A model generated the notes under the pieces. The model made no database searches. It saw only the letters and a list, made by a program, of their open reading frames with translations, and had not been told where the DNA came from. This document shows positions 1 through 11,118 of a stretch of DNA of 64,000 nt, piece by piece (within the stretch, counting starts at the first letter, position 1; every line of letters starts with the position of its first letter). The DNA is from Lantana camara (taxonomy: Eukaryota; Streptophyta; Magnoliopsida; Lamiales; Verbenaceae), in assembly GCA_037501455.1 (NCBI GenBank), contig CM074863.1, positions 56,215,501 to 56,279,500 on the forward strand. Reading direction: 5' to 3'. A program made the position numbers and the translations under genes.

Positions 1-367
1 GTTAAATCTTAGTCTGCTCATCTTCAAGGAGTTGTCCATGATTCGTTTGTCAATTAGATATGTACCTCAGAGTTTCGTTGAGTGATCGTGGTGCTAAGCA
101 CTTCCCAAAGCAATCCATGGTATATGATTCTGAAACTTGGATAAAGTCTTTCGGCATCTAAGTGTTCTATTCCCATCTCAGTAGAATCTTCGATCTTAGC
201 AGAATCTTCCACCTCAGCAGAAAGAGGACACCCAGAGAGCTAGCAACCAATCTTGTTTTGTCGTTTGTTAACTCTAAACGACACCAAATCCTTCAACACT
301 CACCGATGGTTTGTAACTCGTTGCTCATGTAACACGATTACCTATCCTCATCCCTTGAACTTGATCG

Positions 368-580
368 GATCTTATTTGATCGGATTCTTCTATATTAACT
401 CGTTTCCATCAACAAGGTGACTACTCCCAAATAAACGAATCATCAAGGCGAAAGCTCATCAAACTCCTTCAAAACGGTTCTACTTGATCAGACTCTCCTC
501 CATTGACTCATTTCCTCAACAAGGTGACTACTTCCAAATAAACGAATCAACAAGGTTAAAATTCGTCAAACTTCATCTTT
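368..580. repeat. Two diverged tandem copies of about 106 bp
   Basis: The segment near 411-470 (aacaaggtgactactcccaa) recurs near 517-575 with a few substitutions, in the same order and about 106 bp apart. It lies in the J leader. Function unknown. Confidence 0.7.
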
Positions 581-1039
581 CAATTGACTTTAAGGTAGTA
601 AGTCAATATAGCAAATCTCATTCCTTCAACTCTGAACCTTTTCATGAGTATTGATCCTGGTGAGGAATCCTTTCATTTTCGAATTATGGCGTGTTTCCTT
701 TGTAGTACCAATAGGTAGCGTTGACGGAGGGAAACCTCAGTGTTGACTCATAGGGTACCCTGAAATTCAAACACTAAATTCGATGCATGCGGATTAAGAT
801 GCAAATGAAATGTAACAAGTACATCACGTAAATGCAACAATTAGTTGTAATTTATAAAGCACATAAAATAAGAAGTTGCATAATTAAAGTCACAATGTGC
901 ACACAATCATATAATCACGAAACAATTCATGCCAAAGGATCAAAATATCAAGTCAAACAAATGCAATGCGCAGTTATTCCTATGCCGTACGACCTAGACA
1001 GACTCAACACGACTCAAGAGCTCGGTTTTGCAACCTAGA

Positions 1040-1051
1040 GCTCTGATACCA
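1040..1051 (-). other. Primer-binding site of element J (tRNA-Met type)
   Basis: The plus strand reads gctctgatacca, the complement of tggtatcagagc, which is the plant PBS complementary to initiator tRNA-Met. It is 8 bp from the LTR end, the same spacing as in A, B and C. Confidence 0.85.
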
Positions 1052-2146
1052 CTTAAGGATGTAACACCCCAAACGGAGGATGCCACATCCCCCGCACTAT
1101 GACCCAGACCCGAAGCATGAAATGAAAGTCCATGCCTGAATCCGAATTAGAGCGAACGGGAGACCAACTCACACACTAGGCTAGGCGGATCTAACTTGAC
1201 CAAAACTCAGAGCGCGGAAGCAATTAAAACCAACATCAATAGATAGCGGAAGCATTTAAAACAAAACATACAAAGCAGGTGACGGGTTCAACTAGCATAG
1301 ATACCTAATCCCGAATAATAGATCAACAAACATAACAAGTGACGGGTTCAACTAGCATAAATCCCTAGTCCCGAATATCAACATAAAGTAATAATCATCA
1401 AATGCCACAAGGGCCGAATGAGAGTGCCACGCAGGGCTACCGAATAGTAAAGTATAATCTCAAGTCTACAAGTCAAAGCATAAGTAAAGTGTATGAAAAG
1501 ACAAATGTAAATAGAAAGACTAGACCGACGAAGTGCAACTCAAAGGACTCACTTCCGCCTAGCAAACGCCAACAATCCTGCAACTAAAAGTGTAAATGAG
1601 GGGTCAGTCAACTTGACCGAGTGAGGGGGCTAACGCACACCCACAATATATATATAAGGAGCATAGCACAGAATAAAAAGGATGGACTCATGAACCGGGA
1701 GTAGGTGTTACATACCAAAACATTTTGAAAGAACCCAAATAAGATATAGATATAAGTTTGGAAATCATTTTCCAAAAAGACTCTATCCTGATTCATAATT
1801 CCATAACATAACATAATCAACTGCTCGGCGAGTACGAGCTTCCAACCTCAACTCCTCATAACATAAATCAAAATCAATCCAACCTCTACACCAATGATGG
1901 AGGAGATGTACCGTCCCCATACCATCGAGAATAAACCGTCTAAAATAGACTCACCCTCAAGGGGTTGCGAACCCACAAGAGTCCTCCCCGGCCTTAGCCG
2001 AAGGCTCAAGATACCACGCCTCCCTCATCACCCTAAGGTCGTACAATGATATCTCAAATGGAACTACGCAATGGATAAATGCCCCGACGACCCTAACCGT
2101 CCCGGGGGTACCCATTCCGCAGCTCACCAGGATCGATCCACACACA

Positions 2147-2213
2147 GATCACAACGGATCACAACATAACAGATCACGACGGATCACAACATAACAGATC
2201 ACGACGGATCACA
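2147..2213. repeat. Short tandem repeat of about 29 bp
   Basis: The words ggatcacaacataacagatc and acgacggatcaca alternate for a little over two units inside the J LTR. Probably slippage or local duplication. Confidence 0.8.
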
Positions 2214-3718
2214 TACGCCAATCTTTCATGGGAATCTCGCTACAGAACATAACGTAAAGTACTTTTCAAAACAGCTTACATATGCTTTCATATTTAATTT
2301 TCCAAACAGAGTTGATTCAGAAGGTCATAAACATATCATATCCAACACATACGTATTTATAATAGATATACTCGCATGCAAGGGTTGAAATCAGCATATT
2401 AAGGCCATAGGTCGCGTAACTATACAAAATCCTAAACCTCACCTGAGAAGCGACGAGATACCAGAACTGACAAGACGAATGCATACTTGATCAGGTTGTC
2501 TCCACCATGGAGATCACTGTACAGAAAGGGGAATACATTGTACTCATGAGACACGACTCAGATATAAGACCAAGTAGGACGCACGGCAATGAAATGAATG
2601 ATGTGAAGTGTAAATGGAGTCACACTATAGCATACTCATGTTTAGGTGCACAATTAATGTCTTATGTAAGAACCGAGTATACAGTTAAAGGAGTACATAG
2701 TTCGCGTAAACAAACTCGAGTGTACAATATGCATACAACCAAACACACACCATCCAACACCTAGTAACACAATTACAAACTAACCGAAATCCACAATTAT
2801 CAGTTAATATATTTAGTTCCTAACAAATTACCTAAATTTATAAGTTACTATTTTTAAACATCATCCAATCGTTTGCTTGATATAATACACAACTCTTGTT
2901 GTCATCAATAGTTCATGAATCACGATGCCATTATCCATTAGCAACTAAAATTCGGGGGTAACATATATAAACAACCATAATTAATTTAATCCTTTATCTC
3001 CTCAATTAGACAGATTTATGCATTATCATCTAACCATTAAAAGTTTAATTACCGAATGGCACTTAACAGAATATATACTCTACATAATATAGGTAACACT
3101 TTATTAGATAAAATCAAATAGGGTAGTTCATATAAATTTCAATTCCTAATATCAGCATTCATTTTCAAGAACCTTAAACCAATTAGTTATCATGTTCCCA
3201 ATCAAATTCCAACCAGTTCTACATTCACCATTGCTTAGGAATCACTTCACAATTTACCTAAATCAGCCATTTAACAAAGTAACTCAAGGTCGAAGTCATG
3301 TTTTAATTACTCAAGACTTAAATTTAATTTGAATTCCCAAACTGATATACTTCCATACACCCATATTTTCTGATATATATATATTTATATTTATGCAGCC
3401 ACACATTCGATAGATGTCCCTAAAAAAAAAACAGAGATTCAATTTAGATTTAACTGACCCATTTACCAGTTACACATACGTCAACCTCAAGAATTCGATA
3501 TCAAGTTCATGATCTTGCAACTAATGTATACATACAGCTGTAACACCCAAATTTGAGAATAATCAAATCAATGTTTTGTACATACATACATTACTCAAAA
3601 TTTAAGTTTTACAAACTTTCTTGCAACAACCTCAAGGAAATATATGAAGCAAATTTAATATTTAACAATTATACATAAATACATATGAATTTCTATGCAT
3701 ATAATTTATCTGTATGAA

Positions 3719-4689
3719 TTAAAATTGCGAAAAAGGAAAGCAGATGGCTTTACGGGAAAGTGAAGAAATCAGGGGACTCGGACAGTGGCAGACTTTGCCT
3801 GTGATGGAGCTAGTCAGCGAAAAGGCGCTGGAGATGATGATTGGCGACGGAAACGAGATCGACGACGGAATTGATGAGAGAGAGTTGGACTCCGCCGCTG
3901 CTTCTGAAGGTGGTGTTGCGATTTTAGCCTCCTTTCCAGACCGGCTGTGGTTCAGTGATGGGACTGTCGGATCTGGGGCGGAGATGGTGGTTGGCGATGT
4001 TTGCCAGCAACGGAAGGGAGCTTCTCGGTTCTGCTTAGATCTGGCAAAGAAGGAGGGAGAAGAAACAGAGTGGTTACCGGATCTGAACCTCACAGCGGCG
4101 GTGGTTGTGCGTCGGTCTCGTGTCGGACCTGTGGCCAGAGAACACCGCGGTTATCGTCGCGGCGAAGGAACGGCCGCTGGAGTTGCTGTATTCCATGGCT
4201 TCTCTTCTCGGTTGAGACGGAAACGAGGTGTGCGGCAGCGAGATGGCGAGGAGGATGGCGGTAATGGGTGGCTGATTAGAAAAGGGGCGGTTGGATTTCG
4301 AAGCACCAGTGGCTATGGCGTTGTTCCGATGACCCCTCGCGGCAGTGGCTCTGTTTGGAATGGTGGTTCCGCGGCGGTGAAGTTCGCTGGGATGGAGGCC
4401 AACGGTGGAGACGACGCAGCAGCGGTGGCGGGCTGAGTCGCGGTCAGATTCGCTGCTGGTGGTGGATCTATGGCCGAAGAAAGTGGTGGTTCTGGAATGG
4501 TGGTGAGTCGCCAACGAGAGGGAGAGATATGGTGGTCGGCGATTGAAGGTGGTGGTGCGTCGGATGCTTGTGAAGGTGAAGGGGAGAAGAAGAAAGGAGA
4601 GATATGGCTGCTGCTCCAAGCCGAGAGGAGAAAGAAAAATGGGGCTGCGCTGCGCTAGGGTTTCTCGATATATCAGCCCCAACTTTCAA
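3719..4689 (-). other. GC-rich leader segment of the J LTR
   Basis: A sharp rise in G+C inside an otherwise A+T-rich LTR. On the minus strand it opens with aaaccctag and a CT-rich tract, like the 5' UTR of a plant gene, and continues with many CCACC/CCGCC words. Overlapping frames exist on both strands (230, 202, 87 and 73 residues), as expected from GC-rich sequence with few stop codons. I see no conserved domain. A comparable GC-rich stretch sits at the same relative place in the B LTR (about 11640-12490), which suggests a shared LTR module near the transcription start rather than a gene. Confidence 0.5.
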
Positions 4690-4943
4690 AAATTGCGATA
4701 AGGTCCCTCAAGAATTAAATCGTTCGATTGAGTCCCCACATTTCCATACGAAGTCAATTAAGTCCAATTAAAGTATTTAAAATTACAAAAACAGTCCCAC
4801 AAGAAATTTAATTATGCAATTGAGTCCATTAAACAATTAAAGCATGACATAAATCAATTCAAGCACGTGCAAAGTTAAATAAATAACGTTCTAATCGTAT
4901 AAAAACAACATCGTATCTTGCTCCGAAAATGCGGGGTGTTATA

Positions 4944-5768
4944 ATTAAAATCTATAGAGATAGATCTAGAAGGTTAATAGGACTATCACAGTCGATGTAC
5001 ATTGACAAAGTATTGAAGAGATTCAATATGGAGTCAGCAAAGGTTAAGAACCTTCCTATGAGTGTAGGAACATGTCTTTCAAAGAAGATGTGTCCTAAGA
5101 CTAACCTTGAGAAGGAGAGAATGACTCATACACCTTATGCATCAGCAATAGGTAGCATAATGTATGCAATGTTATGTACTCGACCGGATGTGGCTTATGC
5201 ACTTAGTGTGACAAGTCGTTTCCAAACTGACCCTGGAGATGGTCACTGGGCTGCCGTGAAGAATATTCTTAAGTACTTGAAAAGTACTAAAGATTTATTC
5301 TTAGTTTACGGAGGTCAGAAAGATCTTACTGTCGAAGGATACTGCGATGCAAGCTTTGCATCTGACTTAGATGATTTTAAGTCAATGTCAGGATACATTT
5401 TCTGCCTGAACGGCGGAGCAATGAGTTGGAAGAGTTCCAAGCAAACAACCACTGCAGATTCGACCACTGAGGCCGAATACTTAGCTGCAAATGATGCAGC
5501 TAAGGAAGGTGTTTGGATTAGAAACTTCATTCAAGAGTTGAATGTTGTTCCTAGCATGAAAGACCCCATTACTGTGTTTTGTGACAACACTGGGGCGGTT
5601 GCTCAAGCAAGAGAACCAAGATCTCACCAATGGACCAAGCACATTATGAGGAAGTATCGCCTAATCCGTGATATTATCAAAAGAGGAGATGTGCTAATTG
5701 AGAGGGTCACATCAGCAGAGAACGTGGCAGATCCACTTACTAAACCCCTTAGTCGAGAAGCTTTCTAA
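4944..5768 (+). pseudogene. Copia pol fragment: end of reverse transcriptase plus RNase H
   Basis: In a complete element this region makes first-strand cDNA and removes the RNA template in the virus-like particle. The frame is open from the J junction to the stop at 5766-5768. The start of the 279-residue frame at 4929 lies in J sequence and is artificial. Visible landmarks are the IYRDRS and YIDKVLKRF words of the RT end, the TPYASAIGS and TRPDVAYA words of the connection region, and RNase H with GYCDASFASD (first acidic residue), STTEAEYLA (Glu), FCDNTGA (Asp) and TKHI (His). The ADPLTKPL end is typical of copia pol. All RNase H catalytic residues are present and there is no internal stop, so the decay is truncation only. 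Without Gag, protease, integrase and the RT palm it cannot act alone. Confidence 0.95.
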
Positions 5769-5832
5769 GGTCATCTTCAGAAGATGGGACTTAGAATAGC
5801 TTTAGAATGGCTTTGACGGGCAAGTGGGAGAT

Positions 5833-7774
5833 TGTTAGGAATAGTGCCCTAAAAGCCGATTGTATATCCGCTTTGTGCTTTTCCTTATTGTAATCACAGA
5901 CAATCTTTGAATGAAATAACGAATTGAGGCAACACTTCTTTATATGCTCTTGTTTGGTATGCGTTTACTTTAGCTGTGCATGTATGAGAACTCCCCTAAT
6001 CCTGATGACTTTAGGACTCTACCATTTAGGTGAAATGGTTCATGAAATGAGCCCTATATCACATAAGTCATGATTAGTAAAATACTCCAAGCCGATGAGT
6101 CCTACAGACAGTGGGAGTGTCAACCTGACTCCTCTAAGGCTTGCTTATGGGATCACGCCCTTAAGAAGGACCACCTTGTTTCATGGAGGTGCAAAGTGTA
6201 TAGTCGATACGTGCGTGATACATGAGGGTGCTTACTTTAATAAGTAAGTTCACTGAGGTGCCCCGTGTGAGAACATTCCTAAATGGGAAAGGAAGTTTCT
6301 ATTTCAGGAAATGGAAACTTCCAGATTAGGAAATATCTCACGAGTCATTGATGTGATTAATTGATCCTTAGACTTGAGGTTCCTTGTCACTTTATGAGTT
6401 AACTCTGTAGTCTTAGGTATAAGCTTTAAAGGGTGTCGCCTTAGACAACTGATTCAAGGCTTATGCTGGGGCTGCACAAGTGATTCATGAAAGTGGATGT
6501 GAATCAAGAAAGGACCTACACTTGCATTTACAAGGTGATCACTTATTGTATAAGTCATTCATATGCCATATGGAGTCCTTGGCCAAGGCAGTAGATCAAG
6601 ACATCAAGAAAAGGGTTTCTTGGATTGAGATCAAATGGATATGAAATGCACTTAGCTTTAAGACCGGATTATTAGGGTTCTGATTATTCCCTTGCCCTAG
6701 ATCTTGGTTGAGAGATAGTAAGTAGAAGGATTGTATCTCACATGAATCAATGACTTAAAGGTTCTGTCGAATCCGAACATTCCAATTCAGCTAGGGGTTA
6801 AACACCTGTTGCTAGACTATGGTCGTTTAATCTGTGGACTGATTAATTAATTAGTGAATTAATTAATTAGGGTCACTGCTAATTGAATTGAGAACCTAGA
6901 GGGTCACACATAACAACTTGGTTACATGAGTTGAGGCTTGAAAATGATTAAACGAGTTAATCGGGCCAAGAGGGTTCCACACGTGTGAAATCACACGTGT
7001 GGCTCACGTGAGTGACACGTGTCTGACACGTGTCACTCACGTGTGTATATATATATATTATATATATATTAAATAATTAATTAGTTAATTATTTAATAGA
7101 CTTTGGTTTAATTTTGAATTAAAAAGAAAGTCTAATTTTGGAGAAAATAATCTAGTTAATTAATTATGAATTAATTAATTAGATAAAAATAAGTTATTTA
7201 TTTTATAATAAATAAAGTATAAAATTATCCAAAAATAGTTTGGATATTTTTAGCTCTCTTAAAAGTTGACTTGAATTAGAATTCAAAGTCAAAGTTGGAA
7301 AATACTTGATGATCAAGTAATAGGAGAGAGAGGAACCAAATCCTTGTCCAACAAGGATTTGGATCGGCACTCCCCTCTTATATATAGGGGAGCTCGAGCT
7401 CCCCTTTAGAGCTAATTGACAATTCTTTTGGTTCATGTGTTGAACACCTTCCTTTCTCCAAGATTAAATTAAACCCTAGGTTAAGCCTAAACACTAACTA
7501 GAGAACTAGCATCCTTACTAGTTAGATTGTGATCAAGTTGGTGGACTTTCTCTAGAGACTTCAAGTTAGAAGTTTGAAGATTCGAGCTTTACCAAGGAGA
7601 GGGGATCAAGCCGCGAGAAGAGCGTTCTTGGGTGGCTTGAAACGCTTCAAGAAAGAACAAAAGAAAAGTAAGTTTTCTGTTTTTACGAATTTGGTTACAC
7701 GATTGCGAGTTCAAGATCCTTTTGTTGGGAAAAATTTTTAAATTCCGCTGCTTTCTGATTCGTGTTTTCCAACA
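5833..7774 (+). mobile_element. Copia element 1, 3' LTR (1942 bp)
   Basis: Begins tgttaggaatagtgcccta and ends gtgttttccaaca, the same ends as the LTR at 55757-57215. It follows a PPT. Compared with that copy it has about 480 bp more (roughly 6930-7417), including a CACGTG-rich palindrome and an A+T-rich tract. The closing part (about 7440-7774) carries the conserved aaaccctaggttaagcc segment. Confidence 0.92.
6977..7043. promoter_or_regulatory. Six CACGTG (G-box) motifs in two perfect inverted repeats
   Basis: First inverted repeat: ccacacgtgtg (6977-6987), spacer aaat, then its exact complement (6992-7002). Second: cacgtgagtgacacgtgt (7005-7022), spacer ctg, then its exact complement (7026-7043). 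Together they hold six CACGTG cores in 67 bp, directly before a TATA-rich tract. CACGTG is the G-box bound by plant bZIP and bHLH factors. A role as LTR enhancer is inferred. Confidence 0.7.
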
Positions 7775-8628
7775 ATGTATAGGTAGTCGGGCCTTGCAAA
7801 CCCGTCCACCACCCGCAGGAAAAAGGTGTAAGTGATATGATTATGAAAGATTATGAACGAATATGTATGAATGTGCATGATCACTAATGTAAAGATTGAA
7901 TTGATATGCACACAAGAGGAGAAGGTTGGAGATTATGCACGCCCCCTCGCCGGGCCATGAAACCCTATGAATGAAATGAATGAATATGATAGTTGTAATC
8001 TCGTGGATGTTTTTCTTTGTTTTACCCACTTGGGAAATTTTATAAAACTTCACACCGGATTATGGCTTGCATGTATGTATTTAAATTCCGCGTTATTATA
8101 TATGTAATGCCCTGTTTTACACTCACCAGGCTCCTATAGACTGAACCCGGCTTTGTTTTCAGGTTCTTGCAGGTTTTGGAGTGCTGGACGGGAAATTGAG
8201 TCTATCGAGTCCCTTGGTCTCGTCTGAGTCTCTCCACGCGCATATTATAAATTGATTAAATCATGATGTATGTATGAATTGTATAAGTTTTTATGTTATT
8301 GATTCGGGACAGGCTTCTAGGGATAGACTGAACCCGTGAATGTATGAATCATGTTTATGTTTGAATTTTCGAGACTAGGTATCTCTGTTAGTTGAACCCG
8401 TTATTCTGCTTATATTGGTAAATGATTACACACTTTGCTTCCGCGCTTGTTATTTCCTCTTTATACATTTTGTATGGTTACGAAGGTTTAGTTCCCACCT
8501 AGCATAGTGAGCGAGTGAGTGAGTGAGTCCCCATTCGCCGTGATTCAGCTCGTGTATGGATTCTCCATTTCATATGCGGGTCGGGTCTCGGTGCGAGAGA
8601 TGTAGCGCCCTCCGTTTGGGGTGCTACA
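7775..8628 (+). mobile_element. LTR fragment F, 3' end only
   Basis: The 3' part of a long gypsy-type LTR, ending ggggtgctaca at 8628. It carries the shared U5-side set in order: aggctcctatagactgaacccgg stem region (about 8128-8150), ttcttgcag, a cgggaca...gaacccg stem (about 8304-8336), the cctagca box, and the gttcgc...ggtgcg terminal stem. Its beginning is cut off at the copia LTR end. The sequence after it continues as C LTR, so F had inserted into C. Confidence 0.75.
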
Positions 8629-9548
8629 CACATCAGCGGGGACAAGACCTCTGGTGGGTCGGTACACGACAGCTAGGTGGGGAAAATCATTGTGTGGGAA
8701 GGTACACCTCACCCAATGATGCGTTTCTAACCGAAGGAATAAGGGAGCAATTGCTTATGCAATGATTGAATATGAACGTATGATAATGCATGAACGATTA
8801 TGAATGATTGCTAATGAACAAATGATTATGAATGAATGTTGCATGATCACTAATGAACGAAAAATGAATAATACACACACGAGGTGAAGGTTGGAGATTA
8901 TGCCAACTCGCCGCGCTCACGTAATGACCACATGTATGTAATGATTAAGGGAATTGGTGGTTATAATCCCGAGTGTTGTTTTCTTCGTTTTCACCCACTT
9001 GAGAGATAGTTTCAAAACCTCGTACGGGATTATAGCTTGCATGTGTAAATGTTTAAATTCAGTATTATTATTGTATAAGCCCTATTTTATAACCACCAGT
9101 CTCCTAAAGACTGAACCCGACATTGTTTTCAGCTCTCTTTTACAAGTGTGAAGTGCTAGGCAGGAATCTTGGTCTTTTGGAGTCTTATATTGGTGCTAAA
9201 ACTTTCTTTTGCACTCATATTTCATGATTTATAATTGTATATGAACGTTTGGAGGGTAGTATGATTATAAAAGGCTGTGTTAGCTATGAACATGAGAACT
9301 TGTTGTATCTTTGTAAACAAGGGAGTTGTAGATTTGTTGTGATAACATGAACATTATATGCTTCCACTCGTATGTTATTTTATTAATGTTGTTATTATTG
9401 TTCGTTGGTTAAGGGTTAGCTCCTGCCTAGCATAGTGAGTGTGTTGTGTCCCTGTTCGCCTTGATTTGACTCGTGTATGGATTTTTCATTTCATATGTGG
9501 GTCGGGTTTAGGTGAGGGGGATGTGACATCTCATGCTCGGGCGTTATA
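8629..9548 (+). mobile_element. Element C, 5' LTR (truncated 3' part)
   Basis: Matches the C 3' LTR from about 43605 on, for example gacaagacctctggtgggtc. It ends gggcgttata at 9548 (expected ttaca; the 3' LTR has gggcattaca at 48269) and is followed by the C primer-binding site. The stretch cgctcacgtaatgacc at 8914-8929 is the uninterrupted form of the site where a solo LTR sits in the C 3' LTR. Confidence 0.85.
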
Positions 9549-11113
9549 TCCTTAAGTGGTATCAGAGCTCCAGGTTGCAAAATTGGAGTTCACGTGTCGT
9601 GTTGAGTCCGTTTAGGTCGTACGGAATAGGAACAATTTGTCAAGGTGTGCATTGCATTGATTTTCATCATGAATCGTTATGAATCATTGGAAGCTACTTG
9701 CTATGACTTGTTAGAAATTATTTGTTGGTTATGTGATTACTTTCCGTATTATTATTTTATGTGCTACGTTTTGCATTGATTCTTGATCTTAATTGATGGT
9801 ATTTGATGCAAAATGCTGAAAATTTACATGCCGAACTTGTTTACTTTAACTTTAGTTGAATATGTGTTGCATTTTACATTGAATACATGATTTACTATTA
9901 TGTGCCATAAATATATACTAAACCTCATGCATCTATACTTGAGTGTAGTTATATTTTGCAAGTTGATACTACGTTGTAAGGATACGGCCAATCAAGATGG
10001 TAAACTCTTTTCTAGTTCTTGGGTGGTTAGCAATGTAGCAAGGTTCTGAATGCAGATAGGATTCTTCAAGGCCTTTTCTTAAAAGGGTATCTTCAATCGC
10101 AAAAAGGTCCGTAATAGAAGGCCCTATTCACAAGGGGACTCCACCAATTTCATCATTTCTACAAAATTTCAAAGGTTTTCCTTGTGGATACACCATGGGG
10201 ATTCAAACCCCGAGTTTGGGAACACCAGAAGCAATGGGATAGGTATCGAAGTGTGGGATTTCTAATTATCAACAAATGGAGGCTTTTAGCATGAGAGTCT
10301 TTGGCAGACTACGGATTACATCAACTTCACGGGCCTTCTAGACTTCCAAGTATTATAAGGGATCAAGCAGGAAAACAACGGCTAATTGTGGATACTTGAA
10401 GAACCACCCTCAACCTATATTTGTAACAATGAGATCAAAGGACAGGATGTGGTGTTGAAACCATTACTACGGTGACAGGTTCATTGAATCTATAGCACGT
10501 GCATCATACGTTATATTCAATTGTTCCAATTTCCTATTTTGTGTATTATAATATCCTAAATTGTTGAATTGAGGATGCATACTCCTTAATTAAATATGTG
10601 CTCTACGCATTTGGCAATTTAACCCCACATGCATTGTTTTAGTTTTTAATGTTTAGAATGCCCTCCTAACTGATTACTCAACTACCAACTCAATCAAAGT
10701 TCTACCGAATCGGGTTGATCAAGAGTGTTTGGATGATGAGGTTGAGACAGAGGTAAAAATGGGATTCAGAGAAAAGAGCTGAGGATGTTTTTGGGTTTGT
10801 ACAGGCCAAACAAGCAAAAGACTCAAAGTTTTAGAGTTCGAGAGAACTAACAAAAAATTTGGGAAGTAAAAGGATTTGGGAAATCAAGAATTTCAATCAG
10901 AAAAGATGAAGGATAAGTCCGATAGATGACGGAAGAGGTTCTAAGGGGGAGAGCTCGACCGAAGGATAAACCCGAATTCACAGTTGTGCTCGAAGGAGTT
11001 ACTTCTCAAAAGAAATACAAGTCTAGGAAGACATGAAAGCCCTAATGTGAGTAACAGAAAACAATAAGATGATTTATCAGTTTAAGGTCTTCAAGGAGAG
11101 ATTAGTGTTCTTA
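9549..11113 (+). mobile_element. Element C internal region, left part (non-coding)
   Basis: Leader and internal sequence of C up to the point where B inserted. No frame longer than chance. Contains the conserved box ending tatagcacgtgcatc (about 10467-10510), also found in A, B, C-right and H. The continuation is at 40316. Confidence 0.8.
9557..9568 (+). other. Primer-binding site of element C
   Basis: tggtatcagagc, 8 bp after the LTR end; complementary to the 3' end of initiator tRNA-Met. Confidence 0.9.
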
Positions 11114-11118
11114 AGAGA
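11114..11118. repeat. Left target-site duplication of element B (agaga)
   Basis: agaga directly before the B LTR start; the same five bases follow the B 3' LTR at 40316-40320. Confidence 0.8.

Larger units (their letters stand above)
1..1059 (-). mobile_element. Element J (Ty3/gypsy-type), internal leader next to its 5' LTR
   Basis: Non-coding leader of an element read on the minus strand. It lies directly inside the 5' LTR that starts at 1060 and contains the complement of a tRNA-Met primer-binding site at 1040-1051. No open frame of interest is present; the 68-residue frame at 832-1038 shows no motif. The remainder of the element is outside the window. The same layout (LTR, short spacer, PBS, A+T-rich leader) is seen in A, B, C and H. 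Confidence 0.75.
1060..4943 (-). mobile_element. Element J 5' LTR (3.88 kb, minus strand)
   Basis: Long LTR running right to left. On the plus strand its terminal end starts tgtaacaccccaaac next to the PBS; its other end is ggggtgttata at 4943, where the usual gttaca has become gttata. It holds the features common to the long LTRs here: a cgggttcaacta...cccga stem in two copies (about 1278-1375), a ggtca...tgacc stem near 1602-1618, the ctaggcgg box, and a GC-rich leader at 3719-4689. Its outer end joins copia RT sequence, so J inserted into, or was joined to, the copia pol gene. The frames at 3744-4436 and 4074-4682 fall in the GC-rich leader and match no family I know. Confidence 0.8.
4944..7774 (+). 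mobile_element. Ty1/copia element 1, 3' part (RT/RNase H, PPT, 3' LTR)
   Basis: Plus-strand copia remnant: end of reverse transcriptase and RNase H (4944-5768), a PPT-like tract caagtgggaga at 5821-5831, then a 1.94-kb LTR. Everything upstream of the RT/RNase H junction is replaced by element J. The LTR is the same family as copia element 2 at 55757. Sequence after 7774 belongs to LTR F. Confidence 0.9.

Noticed and set aside
3744..4682. Overlapping 230- and 202-residue frames as a host gene
   Set aside because: They overlap on opposite strands in a GC-rich LTR leader, have low-complexity composition and no domain.
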